A stretch of DNA of 64,000 nucleotides from positions 310,001 to 374,000 of the forward strand of contig SWDT01000010.1 of NCBI GenBank assembly GCA_009193035.1, read 5' to 3'. Position numbers and translations under genes: made by a program. The DNA is from Halicephalobus mephisto. Its lineage: Eukaryota > Nematoda > Chromadorea > Rhabditida > Panagrolaimidae. Shown here piece by piece: positions 45,941 through 57,027 of this stretch. Numbering within the stretch: the stretch's first letter is position 1; every line of letters begins with the position of its first letter. The notes under the pieces were generated by a model. The model was given only the letters and a program-made list of their open reading frames with translations. It did not search any database and had not been told where the DNA came from.

Positions 45941-48350
45941 TTAAAGCTTAGATTGCTCCTGTTGAGGATAAAGTGTGTTAATGATGAAACCAATCAAATC
46001 ATAGCTCTGCCAGTACCCAAAGTGACTCTTAAGCATCGATATATAACTTTTGTCCATCACACCCGGTTGAATGAAGAAATCGAGCCGTTGTAATGGTTCA
46101 GGTATGTTCGATTGCAGTCTTCTTTCTTCCTTGATCTGATCCACTAACGCTTCTACTGTAGTCAAAGGCTGTTTCTTCCCTTCTGAAGAAGGATGTGGTG
46201 GAATCGGAGAATGAGAAGAACTAGCAGAACCTCCACTGTCAGCTTCTTTAGCAATCTCAATTTCTTCCCGGATTCCTGGAGTTGTAGAACTGTTTCCTCC
46301 ACCAAACTGCCACCAATATCTTGATTGAGAGGTTGGAGGAGGAGGCAATTCTGGAGGAATCTTCACGCCTGCTTCTTCTTGATTTTCATCAAAATTAATC
46401 GGACTTTGACTTCTTGGAGACGATCCAGTAGAAAGAAGGTCATCATCATCGTCAGAATCCGAATCTTTCTCATCAACTTTATCTCCTTTAGTGGCTTCTT
46501 TATCCTTGTTCTTTTGTTCCTTCTTCAGTTTCCTTAGATAGCTCTTATGGAGATCATACGGCAGATTCGCATATGATTTCCTGGCTCTTTCATCATTGTA
46601 AGCAAACAATTTCACCGGTCTTACATGACGGTAATTTCCATTATAAAGTGGTTCCAGTCTGTAGGCTACTGGATCGTAAGGATGGAAGATATTGTAGAGA
46701 TATTTAAACCCAGAATTCCTCGGTAGTATTTTAGTGTAGTCTATTCCTCTCATCACCAGGAAAACAGCCAATGGTGATCCAATAGCAAAAAGATGCTCAA
46801 CACTAAAATGAAGGTCTTCATCTCTTCTTAATAGAATCGACTGCAGTTTTTGTTCATTTTCAAATACTTTCTTTCTGCTTTCATAGAACGTCTCTAATAA
46901 CTTCTTCTCTTCTGCGCTCATCGATGCGTTGTTCAATTGCTCTTCCTGAAAGTTCATGTAATTATTACCCAATACTCAAAATTAACCCACCACAGCATTG
47001 GTGACGTACTCGTCGTAAAGCAACAATGGCGACCATTTCGTCAAAATGTCATAAGTAAGGACCGAACCCAAGGAATGTGCCAAAATAGAAACTTTGCCAT
47101 TAAAACCGGGATTATTTTTCATAAAGAGATCATAAATTGAGTTCAGACATTTAATGACCCCATTGATGATCTAAAAAGACAATCTTCATATATGGAAACG
47201 TTATGAGAACTTACTTCCGATCGATATAATGGCGATTGATAATACATTATATCCATTGCACTAGCATTCATCGCTTGTCTTACTCCTGGCATCCTCGGGA
47301 GAGTCACCATGTCCGTTAACCCATTGTCCAATTTCAATGACGATCTCCATTCAATTGGAAGAATCATTGGTCTTCTTTGTTCATTCGGGTAGCTCTTGTC
47401 CATGATGTATTGAACAGCTTCTCGAATCTGGCATGTATTTTTCGCAATCAGATTTTCGTACCCTTTTTGTCCAATTCCATGGACAACCAAGATCAAATCA
47501 GAGAAATTCGGTCTTCCATCTGTTATATGGGCTTCTTCATTATATCCTCTTCTCAAAACAGTGCCCTTGGATCGTGTAACAAATCTAATAAATTTAGAAG
47601 CTTTCGAGTTATTGTACCAAACAATGTCAATCACTGAATTCCATCGGATCTCCTCGCTTTCAGCCCAATTCAAACTCGTCAACACTAAAACATCTTTTTG
47701 TTTACTTTTTGGTAAATTTCAACACCCACCTGGTCTTTTACTAGATTCTGTGTCGGAAAAAACAGGTCCTTCTGGAATAGATTGATCTTTGAAACTTTGA
47801 AGATGATGTTTCTCTATCTCTGCAGCCAAATCCATCGCGAGCGGTTGCATATTGTCAGCAGTGAACCACGAACCTCGTCTAAGAGGAATCGATTCATCTT
47901 TCCAGTAGACTGCTTCGAGTTTCTCGGATTTTTCATCTAGCATATACAATCCGTCCAAAACTATTACATTTTCCGTCTTTGGGATTTCATCAAGCAAGAG
48001 TGTAGTCAAAGGATCAATAGCAATACCATTTCGTCTTCTCCAAGCAACTTCAATTATCAAAGAGTCGTAACCTGAAGAAATTTTATATGAACAAGGTATA
48101 TTTAAAGAAACAAATTACCTTTGAGAGGCGTCCATTTGGATTCCCCTTCTTTTTTGATAAACCATCTAATCTCTCCACATTGCAGTTCTGTCACTCTCCG
48201 TTTCTTCTTTTGAGTTCCGGGTGATACTGATGATGACTTAGCTGGGGTAGTTGTCAAGTTATTCGATGAATCAGTTAGTGTTCCTAAGCTGTTTGACTCT
48301 GCCAGAGGTTTGGATACAGAAGTGTTAGTTTTGTCTGATTCTGACGCCAT
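45941..48350 (-). CDS. ipla-1: DDHD-family phospholipase A1
   Basis: Five exons (48350-48119, 48071-47730, 47684-47215, 47170-46991, 46945-45941) encode 742 residues. Order of parts: disordered Ser/Thr head, WWE-like region (GEIRWFIKKEG, ESIPLRRGSWF), alpha/beta-hydrolase core beginning LILVVHGIGQKG, nucleophile Ser381 in AHSLGSV, and the DDHD region (VEHLFAIGSPLAVFLVMRG, IFHPYDPVAYRLEPLY, RLDFFIQPG), split by an acidic insertion. This is the intracellular PLA1 family (DDHD1/DDHD2), which acts on phosphatidic acid and phosphatidylinositol. The expected GHSLG is AHSLG here. A 3-codon upstream reading frame precedes the start in the leader. Orthology to worm ipla-1 is probable. Confidence 0.9.
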
Positions 48351-49233
48351 TCCTACGGTTTCATGTATACATGCCGGTTCTAAAACAATCCAAAATAAAC
48401 CATAAGAGATCAAGAGCGAAACTAGACACGAAAAAATAGAACAAGTGTCTAACCCAAAAACGTTCAATCTCTTCTTTCCATGAAACTGTCTTCACGTGAA
48501 GGTCACTAATTTTAAAGGAAAAATGTAAGCGGACAGAGGATAAAATGTGCACACAAGCTGGGGGAAGTCAACAGAGGAGAGCTGCACAAACAGGGGACAA
48601 AAATCGAGTTTCATTTGAATAAGGGAACCGGATCGTTCTTTCTTATCGCAACTGCAAAGGGGACTCGTCCCTACAGACCCAAAACGAGAAAACGATGTAA
48701 CCGAGACATCTTGCAATTACGAACAAACTCAGTTTAGTAATCTAAATAGCCGTTGATCTCCAAATTTCGAAACAACCAACCTGAGTCATTCGGGAGGATG
48801 GATCGGCTCGACTTAGCCCCCATGACTTGTCGGATTTTTTGCATTTTAAATATTAACTGACCAATTTTGAGAAATTCAAGGAATATCAACCTATTTTTTT
48901 GAAGCGTAAGTGAAGACAAGCGACCCGGCAGACAAGCAAGCCAGCTGGTTACGCAAATTTCGACGGACGCCTAGACCTCGGCCTTGTTGACGAGGTCTCG
49001 TTTCTCCTCCCATCAAAAAAATAAAACCCAATTGTTTTGGAAAAAACCATTGTTGTCACTTTGACTCATACAACACCGACTTCATTTGCAAAAGAAATCG
49101 AAATGAATATTCACCCGAGTCTGGAGACTCTAAATATTGTGGCTAAGACATTGCTTATCATAACAAATAAGTTAACGAATAAACAGTATCACATTAAAAA
49201 TTAATTTTAGGCATGTTCTATGGCAGGATGAAC
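48351..49233. other. Intergenic region between DDHD and sigma-like genes
   Basis: 883 bases with the leader of the DDHD gene at the left (a TTGTTTTAG acceptor about 33 bases before its ATG, and a tiny ATG TAT ACA TGA frame in between). The remainder contains no supported gene or RNA. Confidence 0.45.
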
Positions 49234-49974
49234 TCAGAGCTCAGCACGCCACTGCTTCGGAGCGTTCTTGTTCCAAAGGTTGAGAGATCCTTCGATGATA
49301 TAGCGATAGTAGGCTTCGACGTAGACAAAAGCCAGCTTGAGAACAGGAATCGGGTCAGCGTTGGCTATGGATCCAATTGTAGGCCAGATTCCAGAGAGTG
49401 GGACAACTCCACGTCCATAACAAGCAACGTAAGTGTCGGCAGAAATGTCGTAGATATAACTTTCAAATTCTCCGTGACGGAAAGCTTGACCAGTTGTGTA
49501 GGTTTCCCTGGAAATGGTGACAAGGCTGTCGCTGAAACGACTAACTTCTCCTGAGAGAACGGTGCAGCTGCTGTTGGCCCAATGGAAACCAGAACGTCCA
49601 GAAGTTTGAATTGGAGCAGCAAAGACGGCGACGTACTCCATGATTCCCGGATAAATGACTTGGAGTTTGAGGTTCAATCCACCAGCAGAGAACGGGACCC
49701 AATAGAGATTACGAGGAATGCTCTTTCCATAACTTCTCCTAAGTTCGGCAGTCAAAGCATCAACGCCAGATAGCCCCGAGTCTAAAAATCGATATACTTA
49801 CTAATGCATATATCAACATCAATTCAAACCTCTGCTTGAAGCTTTCGAAGCCATATCCTTGAAATTCTTCGCTACGATTTCGTAATTCTTGATGCTAGGA
49901 AGTGCCCTGATGATGAGGATGACGACGAGAATCTTCCAAACAAAACTTGGGAGCAATCTAGTGATAAACACCAT
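49234..49974 (-). CDS. Sigma-1 receptor / ERG2-like protein
   Basis: Two exons (49974-49830, 49781-49234) encode 230 residues. One N-terminal transmembrane helix (FVWKILVVILIIRALP) is followed by a cupin-like domain with the family pattern: MEYVAVFAAPIQTSGRSGFHWA, GQAFRHGEFESYIYD, YGRGVVPLSGIWPTIGSIA. This matches sigma non-opioid receptor 1 and fungal sterol isomerase ERG2. The animal protein is an ER chaperone that binds sterols and amphiphilic drugs and need not have isomerase activity. The C-terminal amphipathic helices lie against the membrane. An ACAGGTGCAG acceptor lies about 10 bases before the ATG. Its single intron carries two CATATAT-like cores. Confidence 0.87.
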
Positions 49975-52033
49975 TGTTAGAATCCTGCACCTGTAACAAT
50001 TACGACTCAACAAAAACTAATGAAAAGTAGAAAAATTAAAAAATATACCAAGCTGACAACGAAGCAAATCAATTTGAAAAAGTTCAACGTATGAAGCGGG
50101 AGAAAAACAGTGCGAGTTGGAGGACAAAGCCGACTTTCGCACATTGCCAGGAAAGTTCTCGTTTTGTGAATCACGAAATAACGATGTTTTTGTTTTCCAA
50201 TTTCCGGTGTTTTTACTTTTCAGTTTTAACTTTCAGTGCTTTTATTTAAATATTTATTTTTGCGTATTTGCAAGACAAAAAACGACAAAGAAACTTGAAA
50301 TTTTGATTGCCTTCGATTATCAATTTAAGTAGCTGAATACTCCTTCTTTCGTAGAGCAATTTTTTTGATTTTTATAACTATCAGTGGAGATGATTCGCTG
50401 AATAACTATGCTGGTTTGCTTTCTTACCAAGCTCTGAACAAACGAGACCCCAACATGATGGTTCTTTGCAGACCTGCTTGAGGAAAGTAATAGATGCATT
50501 ATTTTTGTATTGAAACATGTGAATTTTATGCTATTGAAAATGGAAGAGCATGAGAATGAACAATGACATTGAGGCAGTAAAGTAGACTAAAGTAAATGTT
50601 TCTTCAGAAGTGGTGTATTTAACTTCCTGCTGAATACAAGCCGATTTAATAGAATAAAGTTATCTTTTAGATCACATTGAATTTCATCAAATTGCTCATA
50701 CCTACAAAATACACAAAAATGTCAATTTGGGAGTATAATTGTGGTTTAGAATATAATTCATTGAGGGACGCTTTGATCAGATCATTACCAGAATTTCACG
50801 TTGCATTCCTAAGATCATAGAAGCAAAAGAACAGTTTAGAAATCTTCCGAATTTGGACTGTAATTTATTCATTTCTATCGTAAATTAATATATCCAGAAT
50901 CAAGTACTTCTTTATTAACAATGAGCTTTCGTTACCTACAGTAATTACATCAAGTCATGAATATACACATTATGTTCGAGTACAATTACAACAGTATGGT
51001 AACTTGACCGTAAGTGTTAATTTTGTCGGATAACTTATAGGACTTGCTAAACTCGAATTTTGGTAATGTTGAAATTTCGGGTACTTTTATAGAAAATTAG
51101 GCGTTTGTAATGATAACTATCCATTTGGCCTGTCGGAGAATAACGCCCTAAAATTATCTCATTCGTAGTATATAACATGTTGTTAAAAGATTAGATCAAG
51201 TTACTGAGCTTTGGTCTGGGTATAATAGTCGGACTGTTGCTAGCACAATTGCCCATAACTTCTTAATTCTTTTCTGTTTATTTATATTTTCTAGTTTCAT
51301 TACTTTTTTGTCTATTAGGGACAAAAAGACGAAGAAAAACATCTGAAAATTATTAAAAACAGTATTAGAAGCAGTAAAAATATGATTTCCATTAGGATCA
51401 ATATCGAGCAAGTTATTCTGTTTCATTGGAAATACTAATTAGAACTTTTTAAATTTGGTTGAAATAAAATCTGAGAAGCTTTTTGAATAAGAAAATGCCG
51501 AGAAGAATTCACTTATAGGACCTGGATATTACACGTAAAAAACATAAATTTTGGCTCAGTAAAAAATGGAAACCGTTATTACTAAGTTGCAATTCCCGTC
51601 ACAAATGCCAAATATTCATAAAAAATATGCCGATTGTGTTCATTTTTGTCACATTTCGCAAATTTTACTGGGCGAAAAGTTATATTTTTTGTGTACTATT
51701 CTAAACACCCTCGTCATGTCTATCATGATTGAATTACTTTTTTGGAGCTATGGCTTGAAACTATAACCTTCGAACTACAGAGAAATCTTTTCCCACATTA
51801 CTAATTACAAGCTTTATCCCATAAAGCAGACAAACGTTGGTCTTTCTTGACTCTACAGAGTGTCAATTATGTGTGGACACAAACATTAAATACAAAAGTT
51901 ACTGTGACTATCACAAAACTTTGTGCTATTCTTATGCCTAAACACGACTATATAAAGGCTGAAAGCTTAACAAAATTCATTAATTCCTGGTCTGCTCTTG
52001 GTTTTAAAAACCCAACCAACGTTATTGTAAAAA
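49975..52033. other. Gene-poor region before the fatty-acid-binding gene
   Basis: About 2 kb of A/T-rich DNA. Open frames at 51196-51426 and 51566-51766 show no recognisable domain. A TATAAAGG box at 51951 belongs to the FABP gene. No RNA gene or repeat was recognised. Confidence 0.45.
51951..51958 (+). promoter_or_regulatory. TATA box of the FABP gene
   Basis: TATAAAGG lies 83 bases before the start codon at 52034, the expected distance for a gene with a short leader. Strong TATA boxes are common in highly expressed worm gut and body-wall genes; that role is inferred. Confidence 0.5.
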
Positions 52034-52461
52034 ATGGACTCCTTTATTGGTACTTGGAATCTCGTCGAATCTGAAAACTTTGAAGCCTTCCTCAAACAGG
52101 TCGGAGTTCCTAAGGATAAGATCCCCGCCGGAGATGCAGGTCTGCCCCGTCAAGTTGTTGTGGAAAAAACCAATAAAGGTTACAAATTTTCCTCTTTAAA
52201 TGCTGTCAAGAACATGATTATTGAATTTGAACCTGGCAAAGAATTTGACTTGGGACCGACCAAGGTGAGGGAATTTTAAACTAATTGTTTTCTGACGAAA
52301 CTTTGTTCCAGAGCGTCATCGTTCTTGAGGGAGGAAAGATGATTCAGACTCAGAAGGGCGGCAAAGCTACTCGTGTTGAGAGATGGGTTGAGGGAGACAA
52401 GCTTTTCGCCACTGGAGAATGTGAAGGAGTCACCTACAAACAGGTTTACCAACGAGCTTAA
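52034..52461 (+). CDS. Fatty-acid-binding protein (lipocalin family)
   Basis: Two exons (52034-52264, 52312-52461) encode 126 residues. The N-terminus FIGTWNLVESENFEAFLKQVG is the FABP signature (GxW start of the barrel and the helix-turn-helix lid). Later strands include IIEFEPGKEFDLG, KMIQTQKGGKATRVERWVEG and the end CEGVTYKQVYQRA, with the arginine and tyrosine pair that binds the carboxylate. Intracellular FABPs carry fatty acids between membranes and to nuclear receptors. There is no signal peptide, so it is like the intracellular worm LBP-5/LBP-6 group rather than the secreted ones. A TATA box lies upstream, and codons are C-rich. Confidence 0.92.
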
Positions 52462-52620
52462 GGATTACCAACTACGGATGTGATCTCTGTAAACGGAAAC
52501 CACATGGCATTTTGCTTTCGTAGAAATAATAAGAAAATCCTAAAACGTAATTGTCCTCTAATAACTGTCAACTTTTTTATTTCAAGTAGTTAGAATATCT
52601 CTACTGTACCCGACAATAAA

Positions 52621-54045
52621 TTAAAAGTACATATCTGTCATATCATTAATATTAGTTGATACGGAAGTGGTTTTAGTTCTTTTGACCTTTTTTGGTCTTT
52701 TGGTTCCACAGGGACAGGGAGAAGGAGCAATTTGAGCTGATTCATGGTCTCGGACAAATCTGGTAATGGTAAATTCTCTAATCTCTCCATCTTTGTAGTA
52801 ATTGGAGTTCAGCACTCCTGCACAGTCCTTCATGGAACAACGAACTCCATCGAGGATTTTCAGCCAAAAGGAGCGTTCTTGCGATTCCGTCATTTTAGGA
52901 AATAGAGTTGGCTGAACCGTGGGAACGAGAATTGCAGGTAACGTGGGAGAAGTCAGAGTTGTGGAGAGTGAACTTGCTTCAGATTTGGTTTCCTGGGATA
53001 CAGACGGTTCTGGTTCCTTGGGTGTACTAGGCAATGCTGGGGATGTTGTACTATGTTCTGTTGGCAACACAATTTCAGAAAGTTTTGTGGTTAGAATGTC
53101 AACTCGTTGAGTAGGTTGCTGGACGATTTCCGAAGACATTGTTGTAGAAGCTGCAGGGAATTCTTCCTCTCCAGATTCAAGTTCTTCTGACGAACCAAAA
53201 CTGAATACGGTTTTCTTCAGATTAGGAAATGTAGGAATAGCTTCTGTAACAGAAGATTCTAGGCTTGGCAAAACGCTCATAGTCGTCGATGGAGCCGTGG
53301 TATCATGGGTATTAATAGTTCCTTCAATTCCTTGGGTTGATGGGGTAACATTGGGCAAAGTAGGGATAACGGTCGTTTCGGGAGAGATCACTTCCTTCAT
53401 CGCGGCGATGTCATGAGAAATTTGGTCGAAATCATGGTCTTTCGTCTCTGATAAGGACATCGATGAAGGATTTACTGAAGGAGGAGTCGGAGGAGGGAGG
53501 TCTGTTGTTGTGACATCCAGTTTCTGAGGAGATCTCTGAACTTGGGAAATATCCTTGTTTTCGAGGGGTGGAGGAGGAATTGCAGTTTCCACTGTCGAGG
53601 ACTCATTTGTTGGAGATGGAATTTCAGAATCGGTATCTTTCGAAGCTGAGTTTAATGTTTCCAGATCAATGTTCCTAAAACAGATGGGTATTTTCATTAG
53701 TTGATTAATAAAAGCAGACCTGATCTCGGTTTCGTCAGAGTGGTCGCCCTCATCAATCTTTTCTCTCACCTCAGAGACGTCTATCCATTTCTTGGCCAAT
53801 TGGGCATTCCCGTCTTCTGTTATTTTGGTCTCTGTTTTTATAGAATTTGTTTCAATTTCTGTTTTTTCTTCGGGTTCAGGTTGAGTAGAGGGTGTAGGCT
53901 GAGATTCCAGGCCTATTTTCTCATGGTTAGTATGCAGGTCTTCTGGAGGCAAAAATTTACTCTCTGAGTTCTGCTCATAAAAAGGCATAGTTCCCCCGTA
54001 ATCCGCCGAAAATACAACAAGAATAAGAATACTGTAAATAATCAT
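52621..54045 (-). CDS. Secreted Pro/Thr/Ser-rich protein with C-terminal Cys region
   Basis: Two exons (54045-53720, 53674-52621) encode 459 residues. A signal peptide (MIIYSILILVVFSADYG) precedes a long low-complexity region rich in Pro, Thr, Ser and Glu, with PPPP and TTT stretches and many possible O-glycosylation sites. The C-terminal ~100 residues are more ordered, with Cys pairs (GVRCSMKDCAG, APSPCPCGTKRPKK). The 45-base intron has no stop in the reading frame, so a 474-residue form with an insert would also be open. No family recognised; a mucin-like surface or matrix protein is plausible. It lies 263 bases downstream of prx-5 on the same strand. Confidence 0.7.
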   Translation of the reverse strand: MIIYSILILVVFSADYGGTMPFYEQNSESKFLPPEDLHTNHEKIGLESQPTPSTQPEPEEKTEIETNSIKTETKITEDGNAQLAKKWIDVSEVREKIDEGDHSDETEIRSAFINQLMKIPICFRNIDLETLNSASKDTDSEIPSPTNESSTVETAIPPPPLENKDISQVQRSPQKLDVTTTDLPPPTPPSVNPSSMSLSETKDHDFDQISHDIAAMKEVISPETTVIPTLPNVTPSTQGIEGTINTHDTTAPSTTMSVLPSLESSVTEAIPTFPNLKKTVFSFGSSEELESGEEEFPAASTTMSSEIVQQPTQRVDILTTKLSEIVLPTEHSTTSPALPSTPKEPEPSVSQETKSEASSLSTTLTSPTLPAILVPTVQPTLFPKMTESQERSFWLKILDGVRCSMKDCAGVLNSNYYKDGEIREFTITRFVRDHESAQIAPSPCPCGTKRPKKVKRTKTTSVSTNINDMTDMYF

Positions 54046-54308
54046 TTCGAAAATTTTGCGAAAACAAAAAATCGTGACTCAAGGTGTGCGAAGTTCCAAG
54101 TTTATCACATGCCTGAGGTCTCGACAAATCTTGGAATTTAAACTGCCAACAAGATCTCACTCAATCTCTGTTCGCTTTGGATCATTTTCAGCGACTTTGA
54201 ACAGCTGTTTCAAAAACACTCCCCAAAGAGTCAAGTCATGCTTAAAAAAGTTGTTATTTTCAAATTTTATTCACCAATTTTTTACAAGAAAATAATTGAT
54301 ATTCTGAG

Positions 54309-56559
54309 TCAGCGAATCTTGGAAAATTCTTGGGCGAAAATATTCACGTCTCGAGTGTCCACAGCGGCAATGAGATTGGGAAAGGTGTCGGAAACGTTGG
54401 ATATTCGCATAACTGCTGATCGTAATGTCGACCAGATCGGAGAATTTGCTGGTGATTTTTGAATCTGCAAGGCAGAAAGGAAGTGCTCAACAGCGTCTCT
54501 GAAATAAGCATTTTATATTCCAAAGAATCAGTTCTGATAGCAAACTTGGATAGTGATTCAAGAATCCAAAAATTTGAATTTTCCAGACACTATTTGCGAT
54601 TTTTTCATATAACAAAAACTAAGATGATGTTTGAAAAAGTTAACAACTGATTTCTGAATACCGTCAAAAAATCCACTTTCAATAGTAACTGAAAAAGCCA
54701 AATTTTCAGATTTTCAAAGCATTATCCAATATTGCTAACAGAGCTATCAGTTTCAAACTTACTTGTAGCTCTTCAAATGCATGCAGGAGATCCCCAGGTT
54801 GTATCTTGCTCTGACAAAAGTCGGAAACAGCGTTAAAGCTTGTCGATAGGCTTCGATCGCCTGAGGAGTTCTGTCGTTATTTGCCAAGGTCGCACCAAGT
54901 CTATTCCACAATCTCGCATCATCGGGTTTTGCTGCTAATGCTGTATTTAGAGAGTCAATAGCCCGCTCAAAGTTCCTGCTGATGTTGTACAGAATCCCTA
55001 AGGCATTCTGCAAATTCGGATCTACATTTTGAGGAGATTGCTTTCTTGCTGCATCCAGGAACATTGTCTCCACTTCTCTAAACTTGTTCAAGTCTAGATT
55101 TGAGTACCTGGAGAACGGAGCTGGTGATACAGTGGATACCGGGGAAGATTTGTTAGTGTAATTCTGAATCCATTTCTCCAATTGAGCGAGAGCTTCATTT
55201 TCCATGGATTCATTGGCCAAGGAGACGGAGATGGCGATTAGAGCCTCTTGATGAACAGGGTCAATTTCGAGAGCTTTCCTGAGGGCAGAGATGGCTTTCG
55301 CATCTTGTTCGTTCTCAGCAAGGGAGAGGCCAAGTTGGCACCAAGCCTGGAAGGGTTAACAATTAGGAAGAATTAGAAAAATTATTAACCAAGTTCATAA
55401 TCAAGAATTGAACCAAGTATCGTTCATACCAGGACCATTGAAACTTTTCTTCAGAACATAAAGATTAAAGCAATTTTTAAACGACAAATCATTGGTTCCA
55501 TTGCAAACGATACTTAGTTCATTCAACTACGAGCTTGGTTATTTTCAATTTTATGAAAAGTTTAATCACATTAGCATCTTGTGGATTCTGTTGTACAGCA
55601 GCTTCATAGTACTGTATAGCTTCAGCAATGTTGCCGTTCTTCAGCATCTCAGCTCCTTTAGAAGTCAGATTATCCTCGCTGATGAAAGGATTGGACTAAA
55701 AAATATTTTTTTAAACAACTCTGGATCTCGGAAAATGACTTACAGATTGGAAAATATAATCTATTGTGGGATTCATTTGCAAAATATCGTCATTGATTGT
55801 TTCTCCAATTGCATCCCATTCTGTCTGATAGTCTTTCGTCATTTCGTCATAAAAGTTATGGAAGGTTTCAGGCATTGTTTTTTGTCTTTCTTCGAACTGA
55901 TTGGCCCAGTCATTTCCCAATGTATGGGCAGAGTTGAGTCCACTATCAAAACTGTCAAGGTATTCGGAAGGCCACATCTGGGTTTGTCTAAAACAATTAT
56001 CTTGAAATACTTTGTAGATAAGGGAGGCCGAAGCCAAATCAGCTTCATCAAAACCAAAAATGACTGACGCTCTTTGTTGGGACTGATTCCAAATGGATTC
56101 CAGTTCGTGCTGAGTGGTGGAAACAGAACTCAATGAGCTTTGCGGGGATTGCGTGGAGAAATACTGCTGAGTCCATTGGTTAGCCAACGGAGAAGTGATC
56201 ATTGACGGTTGTCTCCTCGAGAAATCAGTTGCCCAGGCTCGAGATAGATCCGAAGCCGAGGAAGAACGACCTTGTTGGGGAAGATTGTGGGCAAGGGATC
56301 TCATGTTGAAAGTACTAGGGGCAGCGGTTTGGGCAGAGAAGCCTCGAAGGTACTCATCCGCCAGCTACAATCAAAATTAATCATTATTACAGTAAATCCA
56401 ATAAATCAGCACCTGATCTCCTCTGGCCAATCCTGGCATAACTCCTCTAATCTGCCCATCGACGCCAGTATTCAACCGGGCATTATTTTGAGCAAAGTTC
56501 TTGGACAACCCAACCAAGGCATTGGATTGCCCACATTGCCCTTCCACAATTCCTTTCAT
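54309..56559 (-). CDS. prx-5: Peroxisomal import receptor PEX5
   Basis: Five exons (56559-56413, 56364-55744, 55695-55570, 55346-54763, 54498-54309) encode 555 residues. The N-terminus MKGIVEGQCG contains Cys9, matching the conserved cysteine used for monoubiquitination and recycling. Several WxxxF/Y motifs follow (RAWATDF, NQWTQQYF, NDWANQF). The C-terminal half is TPR repeats (AIQYYEAAVQQNPQDANAWC, ALGILYNISRNFERAIDSLN, AIEAYRQALTLFPTFVRARY) that bind the SKL-type PTS1 signal. The protein cycles between cytosol and peroxisome. A CTTTTAG acceptor lies about 23 bases before the ATG. The last intron (54499-54762) contains two hairpin repeat units. Confidence 0.93.
54548..54726. repeat. Intronic pair of hairpin repeat units in prx-5
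   Basis: Two units (about 54548-54594 and 54681-54726) of the 734-type family lie in the last intron of prx-5 and explain why it is over 260 bases where neighbours are near 45. The first starts GGATAGTGATTC and ends in ACACTAT; the second ends in ATTATCC. Confidence 0.5.
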
Positions 56560-57027
56560 TTTCCACAAAATAAGCTAAACTAAAAGTCGGAATTACTTCA
56601 ACAAAATAGTAGAGCAAATGATAATGTCGTGGTTGTCAAATCAATAAAAGACTACACATCTTTCAAAAACCAGACATCAAGAAATCAATTGGACTCCTTA
56701 TTGCGTAGTCTTGTTCCAACCCACAGACTACAACCACTGTGCTCCGAAAGGATTGATGACTTTATAATTTTATTAACGATTCTAGCACTCTTCAATTTGA
56801 TACTCTTTCCAAAGATCAAATGGCAAACTTCTATGGCAAGAGTCCCTGGGGGCAATACTATGACGAGAAAGACCAGTCTTTGAATCTGGACTTGAATGCA
56901 CATCTAATCATAAATACTGTAAATAATTGCATCTGAAGGATATTTCGATTTTGCTAATGAAATGCACTTTTCATCCAGAGGGTGACTATTTCTGATAAGA
57001 TCATTGTTGAAATAAGTAAGACTCGGA
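56560..57027. other. Intergenic region between prx-5 and etr-1
   Basis: 468 bases between the etr-1 stop and the prx-5 start, both on the minus strand. It contains the etr-1 3' UTR and the prx-5 leader. No further coding sequence is supported. Confidence 0.45.

Noticed and set aside
55990..56015. A 23-base intron in prx-5 exon 2 (GTATTTCAAG...TTTTAG)
   Set aside because: Too short for a worm intron, and the reading frame continues through it without a break.
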